A stretch of DNA of 64,000 bases. Source: JBGZFC01 sp041846575. Lineage in GTDB: Bacteria; Bacteroidota; Bacteroidia; Bacteroidales; Dysgonomonadaceae. Positions 44,096 to 53,264 of this stretch are shown here, in pieces. The position numbers and the translations under genes were made by a program. Below the pieces are notes generated by a model that saw only the letters and a program-made list of their open reading frames with translations, was not told the DNA's origin and ran no database searches. The stretch covers positions 19,735 to 83,734 of the forward strand of contig JBGZFC010000100.1 of assembly GCA_041846575.1 (NCBI GenBank). The letters are read 5' to 3'. Every line of letters starts with the position of its first letter. Within the stretch, counting starts at the first letter, position 1.

Positions 44096-45178
44096 ATGAA
44101 ATATGTCTATTTACTTTGTTTATCATGTCTGTTTGTAATATCCGGATTTTCTCTTGTTTGTTCGCAAAACAGAGTCGAACTTAACAATGAAATTGCACTA
44201 CAACTCTCAAAATTACCTTTAAGTTGTATAAATCAAGAATATCCCAATAAAACAGGACATATCATTAATAATGCCGACGAGGCAAATCTTTCGCCTAAAG
44301 AGTTGCATCCTGTTTTTTACGGCTGTTTCGACTGGCATAGCAGTGTACACGGTCATTGGATGTTGGTGCGACTATTGAAGAAAATACCTGATATCTCAAA
44401 TAGAGATGAAATAATAAAAACATTGAACAACTCTTTTGTGAAAGAGAAAATCGAGAAAGAAACACAATATTTCTCCGATTATCAATTCGCATCAATATTT
44501 GAAAGAACTTATGGCTGGGCATGGGTTTTAAAACTTGATGAAGAATTATCGACATGGGATGAGCCTGTTGCAAAGAGATGGCATGAAAATCTCGCACCTT
44601 TAACAAAAAAGATAGTAGAACTTTGGATAAGTTTTTTGCCTAAACAAACTTATCCCAATCGTACGGGTGTTCATCCCAATACCGCTTTTGCTCTTGGTTT
44701 CGCAATTGATTGGGCAAAAGCAACTTGTAATGTTGATTTTGAAAAACAGCTTATAGAAAAAGCATTATATTTTTACGTAAAAGATACGGAAACACCGGCT
44801 CACTTAGAACCCGACGGTGCAGATTTCTTTTCGCCAAGTTTGCAAACAGCCGATTTAATGCAGAGAGTTCTCGAACCTGAACAGTTTTCTATCTGGATAG
44901 ATAATTTCTTTACAAAAAGGAGTATCGACAGATTATGTGAAATACCCGAAGTCAGCGATTTGAATGATTTTCAAACTGTTCATCTGGTTGGGCTTTCTTT
45001 TTCACGAGCTTGGTGTATGAACAATATTGCACAATATTTACCGAATAGCCACCCTTTAAAACAGGTTTTTTCCACAACATCGCAACAACTGCTGAGCAAT
45101 GCGTTACCGTTGGTTTTTGAAGGCAATTACGGCGGAGAGCATTGGTTAGCATCGTTTGCAATAATGGCGTTGGAATAA
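44096..45178 (+). CDS. DUF2891 family exported protein
   Basis: A 360-residue exported protein with a signal peptide (YVYLLCLSCLFVISGFSLVCS). The helical (alpha/alpha-barrel-like) body has HPVFYGCFDWHSSVHGHWMLVR, YGWAWVLKL, GVHPNTAFALGFA, EPDGADFFSPSLQTADLM and GGEHWLASFA, the DUF2891 signature. The conserved His, Asp and Glu residues suggest a hydrolase or lyase, but no activity is established to my knowledge. ATG 44096 is chosen over 44033 because a -7 box at 44067-44074 lies between them. Confidence 0.85.
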   Translation: MKYVYLLCLSCLFVISGFSLVCSQNRVELNNEIALQLSKLPLSCINQEYPNKTGHIINNADEANLSPKELHPVFYGCFDWHSSVHGHWMLVRLLKKIPDISNRDEIIKTLNNSFVKEKIEKETQYFSDYQFASIFERTYGWAWVLKLDEELSTWDEPVAKRWHENLAPLTKKIVELWISFLPKQTYPNRTGVHPNTAFALGFAIDWAKATCNVDFEKQLIEKALYFYVKDTETPAHLEPDGADFFSPSLQTADLMQRVLEPEQFSIWIDNFFTKRSIDRLCEIPEVSDLNDFQTVHLVGLSFSRAWCMNNIAQYLPNSHPLKQVFSTTSQQLLSNALPLVFEGNYGGEHWLASFAIMALE

Positions 45179-45262
45179 AGATTAACGGGATTCATGAAAA
45201 GCACAACTATTTATAGGTATATTTTGCTGAAATTCAAAATAGTATGACTTATTCGGCAGACC

Positions 45263-46492
45263 TTAAATAGTTTTCTTTCTACCATTGTATCCTTTAGCCA
45301 GTCCTCCTTCTCCTGTCTCTTTGTACAGAGAAGGCAAATCGTGCCCTGTTTGTTTCATCACTTCAACCACTCGGTCAAACGATACAAGGTGTGTTCCATC
45401 GGTAAATGATGAGTATAGATTTGCATCCATGGCACGTGCTGCAGCATAAGCATTACGCTCGATACACGGAATTTGAACTAAGCCGCAAATAGGGTCGCAA
45501 GTCATACCCAGATGGTGTTCTAAGCCCATTTCGGCAGCGTATTCTATCTGTGCCGGACTACCACCAAACAACTGACTTGCAGCAGCAGCTGCCATTGAAC
45601 AAGCAACACCCACTTCTCCTTGACAACCCACTTCGGCTCCCGAAATAGATGCGTTTTGTTTTACTACATTACCAAACAGCCCGGCAGTGGCTAATGCTCT
45701 CAAAATTCGTGTTTCGCCAAAATCACGACTATCTTCCAGTTGATACAATACCGAAGGTAATACACCACAAGAACCACATGTTGGCGCTGTTACAATCTTA
45801 CCGCCGGATGCATTCTCTTCCGAAACTGCCAAGGCATAGGCAAAAACCAAGCCACGCGATTGAAGCGATGATTTGTATCCTTTTGCTTTAATAAAGTATG
45901 ATGCCGCTTTGCGTTGCAAGTTGAGCGGACCGGGTAAAACACCTTCATTTTCTAAACCTCTTTTTACGGCAGCTTTCATTACTTTCCATACTTCACGTAA
46001 GTGATCCCACAAATCGGTATCTTCGTGCATTTCAACGTACTCCCAATAAGTTCTTCCGTTCTCTTCACACCACTTTTTTATATCGGTAATATTGGTAAGT
46101 GGGTAAATATCTCGTTCTGCCGCTTCGGATAATCCCACTATTTGTGTGCCATCGCTCAATGCACCTCCCCCTATGCTGTAAACAGTCCAGGTATCTATGT
46201 TTTTGTTATCGGAGTCGTAAGCATCGAGTTTCAATGCGTTGGGGTGAAATGGTAAAAATGTTTTGGGTAGCCACACTATTGATGTAGGAGCAACAGGGTC
46301 TAATACCTTTAAAATAGCTTCGTCAGTTAAGTGTCCTTTTCCTGTTGCAGCAAGACTTCCATAGAGTGTTATCTCAAACTTCTTGGCTTGTAAATTTCTT
46401 TCGAGGAACATCTCTGCTGCTTTCTTAGGACCCATTGTATGGCTGCTCGATGGACCATTGCCTATACGAAAGAGTTCTTTTAATGATTTCAT
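45263..46492 (-). CDS. sdaA: L-serine ammonia-lyase, iron-sulfur type, single chain
   Basis: A 409-residue enzyme with beta- and alpha-type domains fused in one chain. The N-terminal GNGPSSSHTMGP motif binds substrate, and cysteines in TAPTCGSCGVLPS and in CDPICGLVQIPC bind the 4Fe-4S cluster that deaminates L-serine to pyruvate and ammonia. Length fits the fused family, though it is shorter than the E. coli enzyme. It is convergent with the DUF2891 gene. With glyA and the methionine gamma-lyase it suggests amino-acid fermentation. Confidence 0.93.
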   Translation of the reverse strand: MKSLKELFRIGNGPSSSHTMGPKKAAEMFLERNLQAKKFEITLYGSLAATGKGHLTDEAILKVLDPVAPTSIVWLPKTFLPFHPNALKLDAYDSDNKNIDTWTVYSIGGGALSDGTQIVGLSEAAERDIYPLTNITDIKKWCEENGRTYWEYVEMHEDTDLWDHLREVWKVMKAAVKRGLENEGVLPGPLNLQRKAASYFIKAKGYKSSLQSRGLVFAYALAVSEENASGGKIVTAPTCGSCGVLPSVLYQLEDSRDFGETRILRALATAGLFGNVVKQNASISGAEVGCQGEVGVACSMAAAAASQLFGGSPAQIEYAAEMGLEHHLGMTCDPICGLVQIPCIERNAYAAARAMDANLYSSFTDGTHLVSFDRVVEVMKQTGHDLPSLYKETGEGGLAKGYNGRKKTI

Positions 46493-47025
46493 GTTTATTA
46501 TTTTGATATTTGTTTTTAATATTGAATGATTGATGTGTTTGTTTTTTTCAGTTTAACGTAAGTTCGATGTAAGAAAATAGCCTAATCATTAGGTGTATAG
46601 CAGAAAATTTAGAGTTAAAGGCTTTAAGTTCTGACTAATAAATTCTTACTGATAACTTCTCTATGATTCCGGACCATAAAGTTACTGATTTTTATTTCAT
46701 AATTGATAAGTTTTTCAGAGATTTTGATAAAACCATCCATTAGTGTTCTTTAAAAAACACAGTTGTCCTTAAAACAAATACGTTTTATCTCGATTAGTCA
46801 AGTTTATTGATTGTTTTTAATTCTGTTGTATTGTGGATAAGTATCAAGGTGATAGGTATATAAAATTTAAGCCAGAATTATTACAAAATTATCTGTATGA
46901 GCTATGTTACAAGTTTAACCGCAGATATTTTGGATAAGCTCTATCGGGCAGACTACCGATAGCTTGTGTTGGTTATTCAAAATAAATTCAGGTATAAGTA
47001 CGGATAATCATTATATTTAGTCAAT
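46493..47025. other. Gene-free stretch between sdaA and nrdJ
   Basis: About 530 bp. I find no gene, tRNA or long repeat. A single perfect DnaA-box 9-mer (TGTGGATAA at 46833-46841) occurs, which is expected by chance at this window size. Confidence 0.5.
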
Positions 47026-47067
47026 GAAAAAAGCAGCATCCCAAAAGGATTATTCTTTCAGGATGCT
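47026..47067 (-). terminator. Rho-independent terminator of nrdJ
   Basis: AGCATCC (47035-47041) and GGATGCT (47061-47067) form the stem. On the minus strand the hairpin is followed by GCTTTTTT. It lies 13 bp past the nrdJ stop. Confidence 0.75.
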
Positions 47068-47079
47068 ACCAAATAAAAT

Positions 47080-49620
47080 CTATCCACATTTAGAAGCTCC
47101 ACAGTTTCTGCATTTTAGGCAACCTTCCTGATAAACAAGAGTTTCGTGCCCACAAACAGGGCATTTTTGTCCTTTAGCTTCTGTTTCGTTTGGTAAATAT
47201 TTTTTAAGCGCACGTTCAACGCCGTTTTTCCAAGTATTGATAGTTTCGCTATCCAATTCAAGCCCAGATACAAGTTTTATAACCTGATCGATAGGCATCC
47301 CATAACGCAATACTCCGGAAATAAGTTTCGCGTAGTTCCAGAACTCAGGATTAAACTTTCCGTCCAATCCTTCTATAGTTACTTTGTAACCACGTCTGTT
47401 TTGGAATTGAAAATCGTAGTGTTTGCGACCGTCGCTATCATAAGCTTTTATAATTTTCCCCGAATTTACGCTTTTTGGAAGCATAATACCGTCATCTTCA
47501 TCATTTATCCCCGTGAAAATCTCGTAAGGACGTCCTTCAACCAGTCCGATAAATGCAATCCACTTCTCTTTGTTGTTTTGAAACTTAATTACATCAGCCT
47601 CCAACTCTGTAGGACGCGATGTTAATATTTGCGGCAATTCATAACAATCGTCATCATTTTTACCAACAGCATCATCATTAGCAATAAGAACACCGGCTCT
47701 TGAGCCATCGCGATACACAGTACAACCTTTACAGCCGCTTTTCCAGGCTTCCATATACAATTTATCAACAAGTTCTTCGGTTGTGTCGGCAGGTAGATTG
47801 ATAGTTACACTAATGGAATGGTCAACCCATTTCTGAACACGTCCTTGCATTTTAACTTTTTGCAACCAATCCACATCATTCGATGTAGCTTTAAAATATG
47901 GCGATTTTTCAACCAATTCGTCAATCTCTTCGTTGCTATATATTTTGGTAGTTGAATAACCGTTAGCCTCCATCCAAGTAACAAATTTGTGGTGGAAAAC
48001 AGTATATTCTTCCCAAGAATCTCCATTTTCGTCAACAAAAGTGATTCTTACATCTTTATCGTTCGGATTAACTTTGCGACGACGTTTGTAAACCGGCATA
48101 AATACAGGTTCGATACCCGAAGTAGTTTGAGACATTAGGCTGGTTGTGCCCGTAGGTGCAATCGTAAGACAAGCAATATTGCGACGTCCATATTTTATCA
48201 TATCGTCATATAGCTGACTATCTTCATTTTTCAATCTGTTTATAAATGGATTATTTTTTTCTCTTTTTGCGTCATAAACTTGGAATGCACCACGCTCTTT
48301 TGCCATCTCAACTGATGATGCATAGGCATTAAGAGCCAATACTTTATGTACCTCTTCAGAAAAATCGTTTCCACCTTCGCTTCCATAACGGATACCCAAC
48401 GCTGCAAGCATGTCTCCTTCTGCAGTAATACCAACACCTGTACGACGACCTTCAAGAGTTTTGGTGCGTATTTTATTCCAAAGATTTCTTTCTGCCTGCT
48501 TAACCTCTTCTGTTTCAGGATCAGATTCAATCTTTTCGAGTATTAGATCAATCTTTTCAGACTCCAGGTCGATAATATCATCCATTATTCTTTGTGCTAA
48601 TCTCACATGTTTGCTGAAAAGTTCGAAATCGAAATAAGCATCTTCTTTGAACGGGTTTACCACATACGAATAGAGATTGATTGCCAACAGACGACAACTA
48701 TCGTAAGGACAAAGCGGAATTTCGCCACATGGATTGGTCGATACTGTTTTAAAACCCAAATCGGCATAACAGTCGGCTACCGATTCGCGAATTATTGTGT
48801 CCCAAAACAGTACTCCCGGTTCAGCTGAACGCCAAGCATTATGTACAATCTTTTCCCACAACTTTTTTGCGTTAATTGATTTTTTGTAAGAAGGGTTGGT
48901 AGAATCAATGGGATATTGCTGTGTATATGATTTCTCTTCGGAAACTGCTTGCATGAAATCGTCATCTATCTTAACGGAGATATTAGCTCCGGTAACTTTT
49001 CCTTGCTCCAATTTTGCATCGATAAAATCTTCGGCATCAGGATGTTTAATAGATACGCTTAACATTAATGCACCGCGTCTGCCGTCTTGTGCCACCTCGC
49101 GTGTTGAATTTGAATAACGCTCCATAAACGGCACCAATCCGGTGGAGGTCAATGCAGAATTCTTTACAGGCGAGCCTTTCGGGCGAATGTGCGACAAGTC
49201 ATGACCTACTCCGCCACGACGTTTCATCAGTTGCACTTGCTCCTCATCAATACGGATAATTGCGCCATAAGAGTCGGCACTTCCATTCAAACCTATCACA
49301 AAACAGTTTGATAATGATGCTACTTGAAAATCATTCCCTATTCCTGTCATCGGGCTTCCTTGTGGGATAATATAACGGAATCGGTCGAATAGGTCAAACA
49401 ACTCCTGCTCGCTAAGCGGGTTGGCATATTTATTCTCGATTCGAGCAATCTCTTTTGCCAATCGCCAATGCATGTCTTCGGGATTTCTTTCATAAATGTC
49501 TCCATGGCTGTCTTTCAATGCGTATTTGCTAACCCAAACTTTCGCTGCGAGTTCATCTCCCTGAAAGTAATCCAATGAAGCCTGATACGCTTCATCGAAC
49601 GTGTAATTTCTTTTCTTCAT
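47080..49620 (-). CDS. nrdJ: Adenosylcobalamin-dependent (class II) ribonucleotide reductase
   Basis: An 846-residue single-chain enzyme that reduces ribonucleotides to deoxyribonucleotides with a B12-derived radical, without oxygen. SLSNCFV holds the first active-site cysteine; MKRRGGVGHDLSHIRPKGSPV, NPCGEIPLCPYDSCRL and APTGTTSLMSQTTSGIEP are the NrdJ barrel motifs. The C-terminal zinc-binding tail has four Cys (CPVCGHE...CLKCRNCGASKCG) for thioredoxin-linked re-reduction. No cobalamin riboswitch or NrdR box was recognised in the 370 bp upstream. It supports an anaerobic or oxygen-varying life with B12 supply. Confidence 0.95.
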   Translation of the reverse strand: MKKRNYTFDEAYQASLDYFQGDELAAKVWVSKYALKDSHGDIYERNPEDMHWRLAKEIARIENKYANPLSEQELFDLFDRFRYIIPQGSPMTGIGNDFQVASLSNCFVIGLNGSADSYGAIIRIDEEQVQLMKRRGGVGHDLSHIRPKGSPVKNSALTSTGLVPFMERYSNSTREVAQDGRRGALMLSVSIKHPDAEDFIDAKLEQGKVTGANISVKIDDDFMQAVSEEKSYTQQYPIDSTNPSYKKSINAKKLWEKIVHNAWRSAEPGVLFWDTIIRESVADCYADLGFKTVSTNPCGEIPLCPYDSCRLLAINLYSYVVNPFKEDAYFDFELFSKHVRLAQRIMDDIIDLESEKIDLILEKIESDPETEEVKQAERNLWNKIRTKTLEGRRTGVGITAEGDMLAALGIRYGSEGGNDFSEEVHKVLALNAYASSVEMAKERGAFQVYDAKREKNNPFINRLKNEDSQLYDDMIKYGRRNIACLTIAPTGTTSLMSQTTSGIEPVFMPVYKRRRKVNPNDKDVRITFVDENGDSWEEYTVFHHKFVTWMEANGYSTTKIYSNEEIDELVEKSPYFKATSNDVDWLQKVKMQGRVQKWVDHSISVTINLPADTTEELVDKLYMEAWKSGCKGCTVYRDGSRAGVLIANDDAVGKNDDDCYELPQILTSRPTELEADVIKFQNNKEKWIAFIGLVEGRPYEIFTGINDEDDGIMLPKSVNSGKIIKAYDSDGRKHYDFQFQNRRGYKVTIEGLDGKFNPEFWNYAKLISGVLRYGMPIDQVIKLVSGLELDSETINTWKNGVERALKKYLPNETEAKGQKCPVCGHETLVYQEGCLKCRNCGASKCG

Positions 49621-49993
49621 TTTTTTGTATGTATTTTGTGTGTTTTATTATGAAAAATATTTTTATGCTTGCATTTGTATTTTAATTTGCAAGTTTATAA
49701 AACATTTTTCTACCTGCAAAATATTTTCCAATATAGTTATCAACAATAATGCAAAGTTTTCTTAAAGTTTATAAATATCACTTATAATCAGTATATTAAG
49801 AATTAGATGATCGTAAATTGTTTTCCAATTTGGGAAATTATTCTACAATATGAGAAGATATGATTTGTTTGTTGTGAATTTCAGATAGTTATATTATATA
49901 CAAAAATACTATCAAGTTAAATTATCACATCGCCCGAATTTGTAACTTGTAATAACTATTATTATTATGTAATTCTACTTTCGTAAGTTCCGT

Positions 49994-50411
49994 TTATCCG
50001 GCTTGCGGTGGGTTTTTAAAATTTAAATTTTTTGTAATTGTTTCATTTTCAGAGAGCATTTTCTGTATTAACACTTCAGAGTCTATTTCGAGAATTTCGT
50101 ACAATTTTGCTGCAATCTTTATGATAATTAATATCTGTTCGGTTATGGTAATTCAGAGTGAATCTTTTTGTGCCAATTGAAACAGTTCGGCAAATCTTTC
50201 GTAGTCATTTAATCGTTTTACAACCGAAAGCAGGTTATATTGCAACCTGCAAAGCATTGTGGCTGCATTTTGAGTATCAAAATCTTGTGCCTGAATTTTC
50301 CTAAGTTCGGGTATTGCATGCTTTCTTTGAAAGATACCTCTACCGACCAGCGTGGTTTGAGTATATTTTATAGAATTGTGTTAGAAAGTCAATTTCGTGT
50401 TGGTAGTCATC
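49994..50411 (-). pseudogene. Decayed DDE transposase, C-terminal remnant
   Basis: Joined across several frames on the minus strand, this reads MMTTNTKLTF, then QFYKIYS, RWSVEVSFKESMQYPNLGK, IQAQDFDTQNAATMLCRLQYNLLSVVKRLNDYERFAELF, and after an in-frame stop ITEQILIIIKIAAKLYEILEID to TAA at 49994-49996. This is the end of a Bacteroidetes IS4-type transposase, with the catalytic Glu in RWSVEV. At least three frameshifts and one stop show long decay. The N-terminal two thirds are absent. The wider gap 49621-50848 otherwise contains only a repeat (50514-50620). Confidence 0.65.
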
Positions 50412-50513
50412 ATGGTATTCCGGTTGCTTTTTTAGAAGCCTTATAGAAAAACAGTTTCACCCGCATCTATCTGACGACCTGTTTTATGTAAATCAGTATC
50501 GTTGCTTATTAAT

Positions 50514-50620
50514 GCTTTTGTTTTGCAACTTAAAATTACTGAATTTCAGCAGTTTCTCCAAATATATATGCTGTTTTTTGTTAATAATCAGGAGGTTATT
50601 ATACTTGCGAAAGTTGAATA
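50514..50620 (+). repeat. Second copy of the 110-bp repeat at 20522-20631
   Basis: Similar to 20522-20631 with scattered substitutions and a 2-nt indel. Here one frame is open through FVLQLK...MLFFVNNQEVIILAKVE to TAA, and the same C-terminal peptide pattern appears in the other copy, so it is probably a remnant of the 3' end of a mobile-element gene. Confidence 0.55.
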
Positions 50621-50848
50621 ATTATAAATATACAACAAATGAAAACCCTTTTCAAATTATCTATAATTGATTATTTTTGCAATAAAAAATATCAATAGTT
50701 CGGTATATTTTTAAAAAAGCCATTGTAATACGCTGAATTTCAGATAAATATGCCGTATTGGGGCTGATGTATAACTATTTGATTACAAGCTATCTAAATA
50801 AAAATTTAACGAACTGTTGTAATATAAAACAGAGAAAAAATTAAACTT

Positions 50849-51247
50849 ATGAAAACAGACAGCTCAAAACGTATATCTCCTGAATTTATCACAGAACTTG
50901 AAGAGAATGAAATTTTTGTTTTTGGAAGCAATTTAGACGGAATGCATGCCGGTGGTGCCGCTAAGATTGCGCATAATAGTTTTGGTGCCGTATGGGGCGA
51001 AGGAGTGGGACTTCATGGCAGGAGCTATGCAATCCCTACAATGCACGGTGGCTTGAATGCTATCAAACCTTACGTGGATGATTTTATCGAATTTGCTCGT
51101 GAAAATCCTGAAATGATATTCCTTGTAACACGTGTCGGGTGCGGTATTGCCGGTTTTCGTGATGAAGAGATGGCTTCACTATTTCGAAAAGCGATAGAAC
51201 TTGAAAATGTGTATTTGCCGGAGATTTGGTGGGAGATTTTAAATTAA
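50849..51247 (+). CDS. Small conserved protein, A1S_2505-like (phage-associated family)
   Basis: A 132-residue protein. IFVFGSNLDGMHAGGAAKIA, FGAVWGEGVGLHGRSYAIPT and FLVTRVGCGIAGFRDEEMA resemble a family found in phages and bacteria (called A1S_2505-type) whose pattern of glycine-rich loops suggests a nucleotide-binding, macro-domain-like fold. The function is not established. It stands alone on the plus strand, after a stretch of decayed IS sequence, and could be cargo carried with the mobile debris or an old acquisition. Confidence 0.6.
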   Translation: MKTDSSKRISPEFITELEENEIFVFGSNLDGMHAGGAAKIAHNSFGAVWGEGVGLHGRSYAIPTMHGGLNAIKPYVDDFIEFARENPEMIFLVTRVGCGIAGFRDEEMASLFRKAIELENVYLPEIWWEILN

Positions 51248-51428
51248 GAATTAAAAAATAACAATTAACAATTATTGATTGTTGCGATATGTTTATGTAC
51301 AATGGAGATTTTACAACTACAATGTGCTTTTATCTGCTCGCATGCGAAATATATCTATTTCAAATTTTTAATATCGAAGGCAAAGCCATCGTTTCTTGTA
51401 CAATGTAATACGTAACACAATTGTCTTA

Positions 51429-52061
51429 TTAATCAGAGGTCATAATATGATATCTATTCAAAATATTTTCGACTCTTACCGAAATATTATCTTCCAAATC
51501 GAGCATAGCATTTATAAAATAGACTCTCTCGTAAAGGTGCAAATCGTTAACGGAAATTTCTTTTTCTGAAATAGTGCCATTTTGCAGTAAGAATTGTCGT
51601 TTTGTGCCGTTCAATAGAAATGATTCGGGCGTAAATAATTGTCCGTCACGTGTTTCAAAAACAAGATTACTATAAGAAGAGTCTGTTATTTTGCCGTTTT
51701 TCAAGATAATTATTTCGTCAGCACCGTCTCTTTTCTCTAATAATCTGTTAAGAGAACTTCTATCGGCATATTTATAATTATAAATAATATTGTTATCCTC
51801 AACTATTTGCAAAGAGCGAATTTGTTTGGCTTGATAAGCATGAAATTCCACCGAAAGAATATCTTCTGCATATAAAATTCTGCATTTCACTCTTTTATCT
51901 CTCAATTTTTGGGGAATACCGGACATTTTTATATCCAGAAATGGTTCTGTTTTATAGTGCAGATATGCGGTTTCAGCCAATCTGCGTTGATGAAAGTCGA
52001 AATTACAGACTGTTCCGTTTTCTATTTTTATTGTCTCTAAAAAGATGGTTTTCTCACTCAT
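51429..52061 (-). CDS. pabC: Aminotransferase class IV (probable 4-amino-4-deoxychorismate lyase)
   Basis: A 210-residue PLP fold-type IV protein. The segment YADRSSLNRLLEKRDGADEIIILKNGKITDSSYSNLVF holds the PLP region, and FLLNGTKRQFLLQNG ends the conserved part. It follows pabB with a TAATG overlap (its ATG at 52059-52061 shares a base with the pabB stop), which fixes the start against the longer frame from 52112. Adjacent pabB makes aminodeoxychorismate lyase, giving 4-aminobenzoate for folate, the most likely role, but it is shorter than E. coli PabC and assignment rests mainly on context. Confidence 0.82.
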   Translation of the reverse strand: MSEKTIFLETIKIENGTVCNFDFHQRRLAETAYLHYKTEPFLDIKMSGIPQKLRDKRVKCRILYAEDILSVEFHAYQAKQIRSLQIVEDNNIIYNYKYADRSSLNRLLEKRDGADEIIILKNGKITDSSYSNLVFETRDGQLFTPESFLLNGTKRQFLLQNGTISEKEISVNDLHLYERVYFINAMLDLEDNISVRVENILNRYHIMTSD

Positions 52062-53035
52062 TAAAAAGATAGATATACCTTGTTCAACACCTCTTGATAC
52101 TCGTTTTTGCAAATACTTTTTGCGGTAACTCCTCCACCGCTTCTAAAGTATAAATTGTTGTTGTCTTGCTCAATAAAACGTATCAACACAGCCGAATCGA
52201 GAGCTTTTCCATCGAAGTATCCGGCTATGCCACAGTAATAATTTCTGTCTATTTTTTCTACTTCTCTTATAATTTCCACGGCTTTTTGTTTTGGTTCCCC
52301 AATTATAGATGCTCCCGGCAACAAAGAAAATATGGTATCGCCTATTGAGTTTTTACACTCTTCTTTTAACGTTCCTACAACTTCGGAACTCACTTGCAAC
52401 AGATTTTTCCTGTTTGTACGAATATTATCAATATATCTGTGTCGAACCACTTCAACATCGGTGGCTACAAATTCAAGTTCACTGATTATAAGCGAAACTG
52501 CAACATTATGCTCCTCTATCTCTTTTTTATCTTCGATAATAATTTTTTTGGCATTGGGCAAACTTGCATCTATCGTGCCTTTCATAGGATTTGTAGAGAT
52601 TTTGTCATCTTCAATTTTTATAAATCTTTCGGGCGAAAAACAGACAAATCTGTTTGGGACATAAATCTGATACGGCGAATTACTTAATGAAAAAATATTT
52701 TCCAAATTTAGATTTGTCTTAATTTGTGTCCGTTCCGTTAAGTTGACATAGGAGATTTCTCCGTTTTGCAGATATTTTTGCAAATTTTCGAATTTGCTTT
52801 TATAACTTTCGCGATTGTTTGGAATCACTTCAAACTCAACATCAACATCTGTTGGTGGTTGCGATGATTTGTTTTTTCCGGTAGGAAAATAGAAATATAT
52901 TTCAGACTGATTTAGCGGGTTTTCCACCAAATATCCTTCGGTCATTTCATAATTTATAGCGAAAAAAAATGGTTGCGATTCGTTGTACAACCTGTTGATT
53001 TTTTCTTTCAGAATATCACAGTTTGTGTAAAGCAT
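52061..53035 (-). CDS. pabB: Aminodeoxychorismate synthase component I
   Basis: A 324-residue chorismate-binding enzyme, about the length of the compact C-terminal catalytic domain only; the N-terminal part of long PabB/TrpE proteins is reduced. TNPMKGTIDA has the active-site Lys that distinguishes aminodeoxychorismate synthase from anthranilate synthase (where Lys is replaced). HRYIDNIRTNRKNLLQVSSEVVGTL, LPGASIIGEPKQKAVEII and YCGIAGYF are conserved. No glutaminase (pabA/trpG) is adjacent; the organism may share TrpG. It leads a two-gene operon with pabC. Confidence 0.88.
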   Translation of the reverse strand: MLYTNCDILKEKINRLYNESQPFFFAINYEMTEGYLVENPLNQSEIYFYFPTGKNKSSQPPTDVDVEFEVIPNNRESYKSKFENLQKYLQNGEISYVNLTERTQIKTNLNLENIFSLSNSPYQIYVPNRFVCFSPERFIKIEDDKISTNPMKGTIDASLPNAKKIIIEDKKEIEEHNVAVSLIISELEFVATDVEVVRHRYIDNIRTNRKNLLQVSSEVVGTLKEECKNSIGDTIFSLLPGASIIGEPKQKAVEIIREVEKIDRNYYCGIAGYFDGKALDSAVLIRFIEQDNNNLYFRSGGGVTAKSICKNEYQEVLNKVYLSF

Positions 53036-53100
53036 ATATAATAATGATTAAATTGTTTTATATTATTTCATGACTATTCGCAAAACTTCATAATCAATTA

Positions 53101-53224
53101 GCACTGCCCTTTAGGGCGTGGATAAATAGTTATAAATTCAATAAGGCTTTAGCCAAAATTTAAACAATCTTGGGCTAAAGCCCGTTTTCTAAGGCGGTTT
53201 TACCCACGAGTTAAAACTCGTGGT
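53101..53224. repeat. Cluster of four palindromes between two genes
   Basis: Within 124 bp: GCCCT-TT-AGGGC (53106-53117, flanked by CAC/GTG), GGCT-TT-AGCC (53145-53154), GGGCT-AA-AGCCC (53172-53183), and CCACGAGTT-AA-AACTCGTGG (53204-53223). The second and third are also complementary to each other. The composition is much more GC-rich than the surroundings. This is a known kind of dispersed palindromic element in Bacteroidetes intergenic DNA; it may form a cruciform or structured RNA and could end either neighbouring transcript. Confidence 0.65.
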
Positions 53225-53264
53225 AATTGATAAATGTTTTTAAGGACACATTACAGACAAGCAT

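Noticed and set aside
46833..46841. Perfect DnaA-box 9-mer as a sign of a replication origin
   Set aside because: A single copy is expected by chance in 64 kb; no cluster, no dnaA/dnaN, no AT-rich unwinding element beside it.
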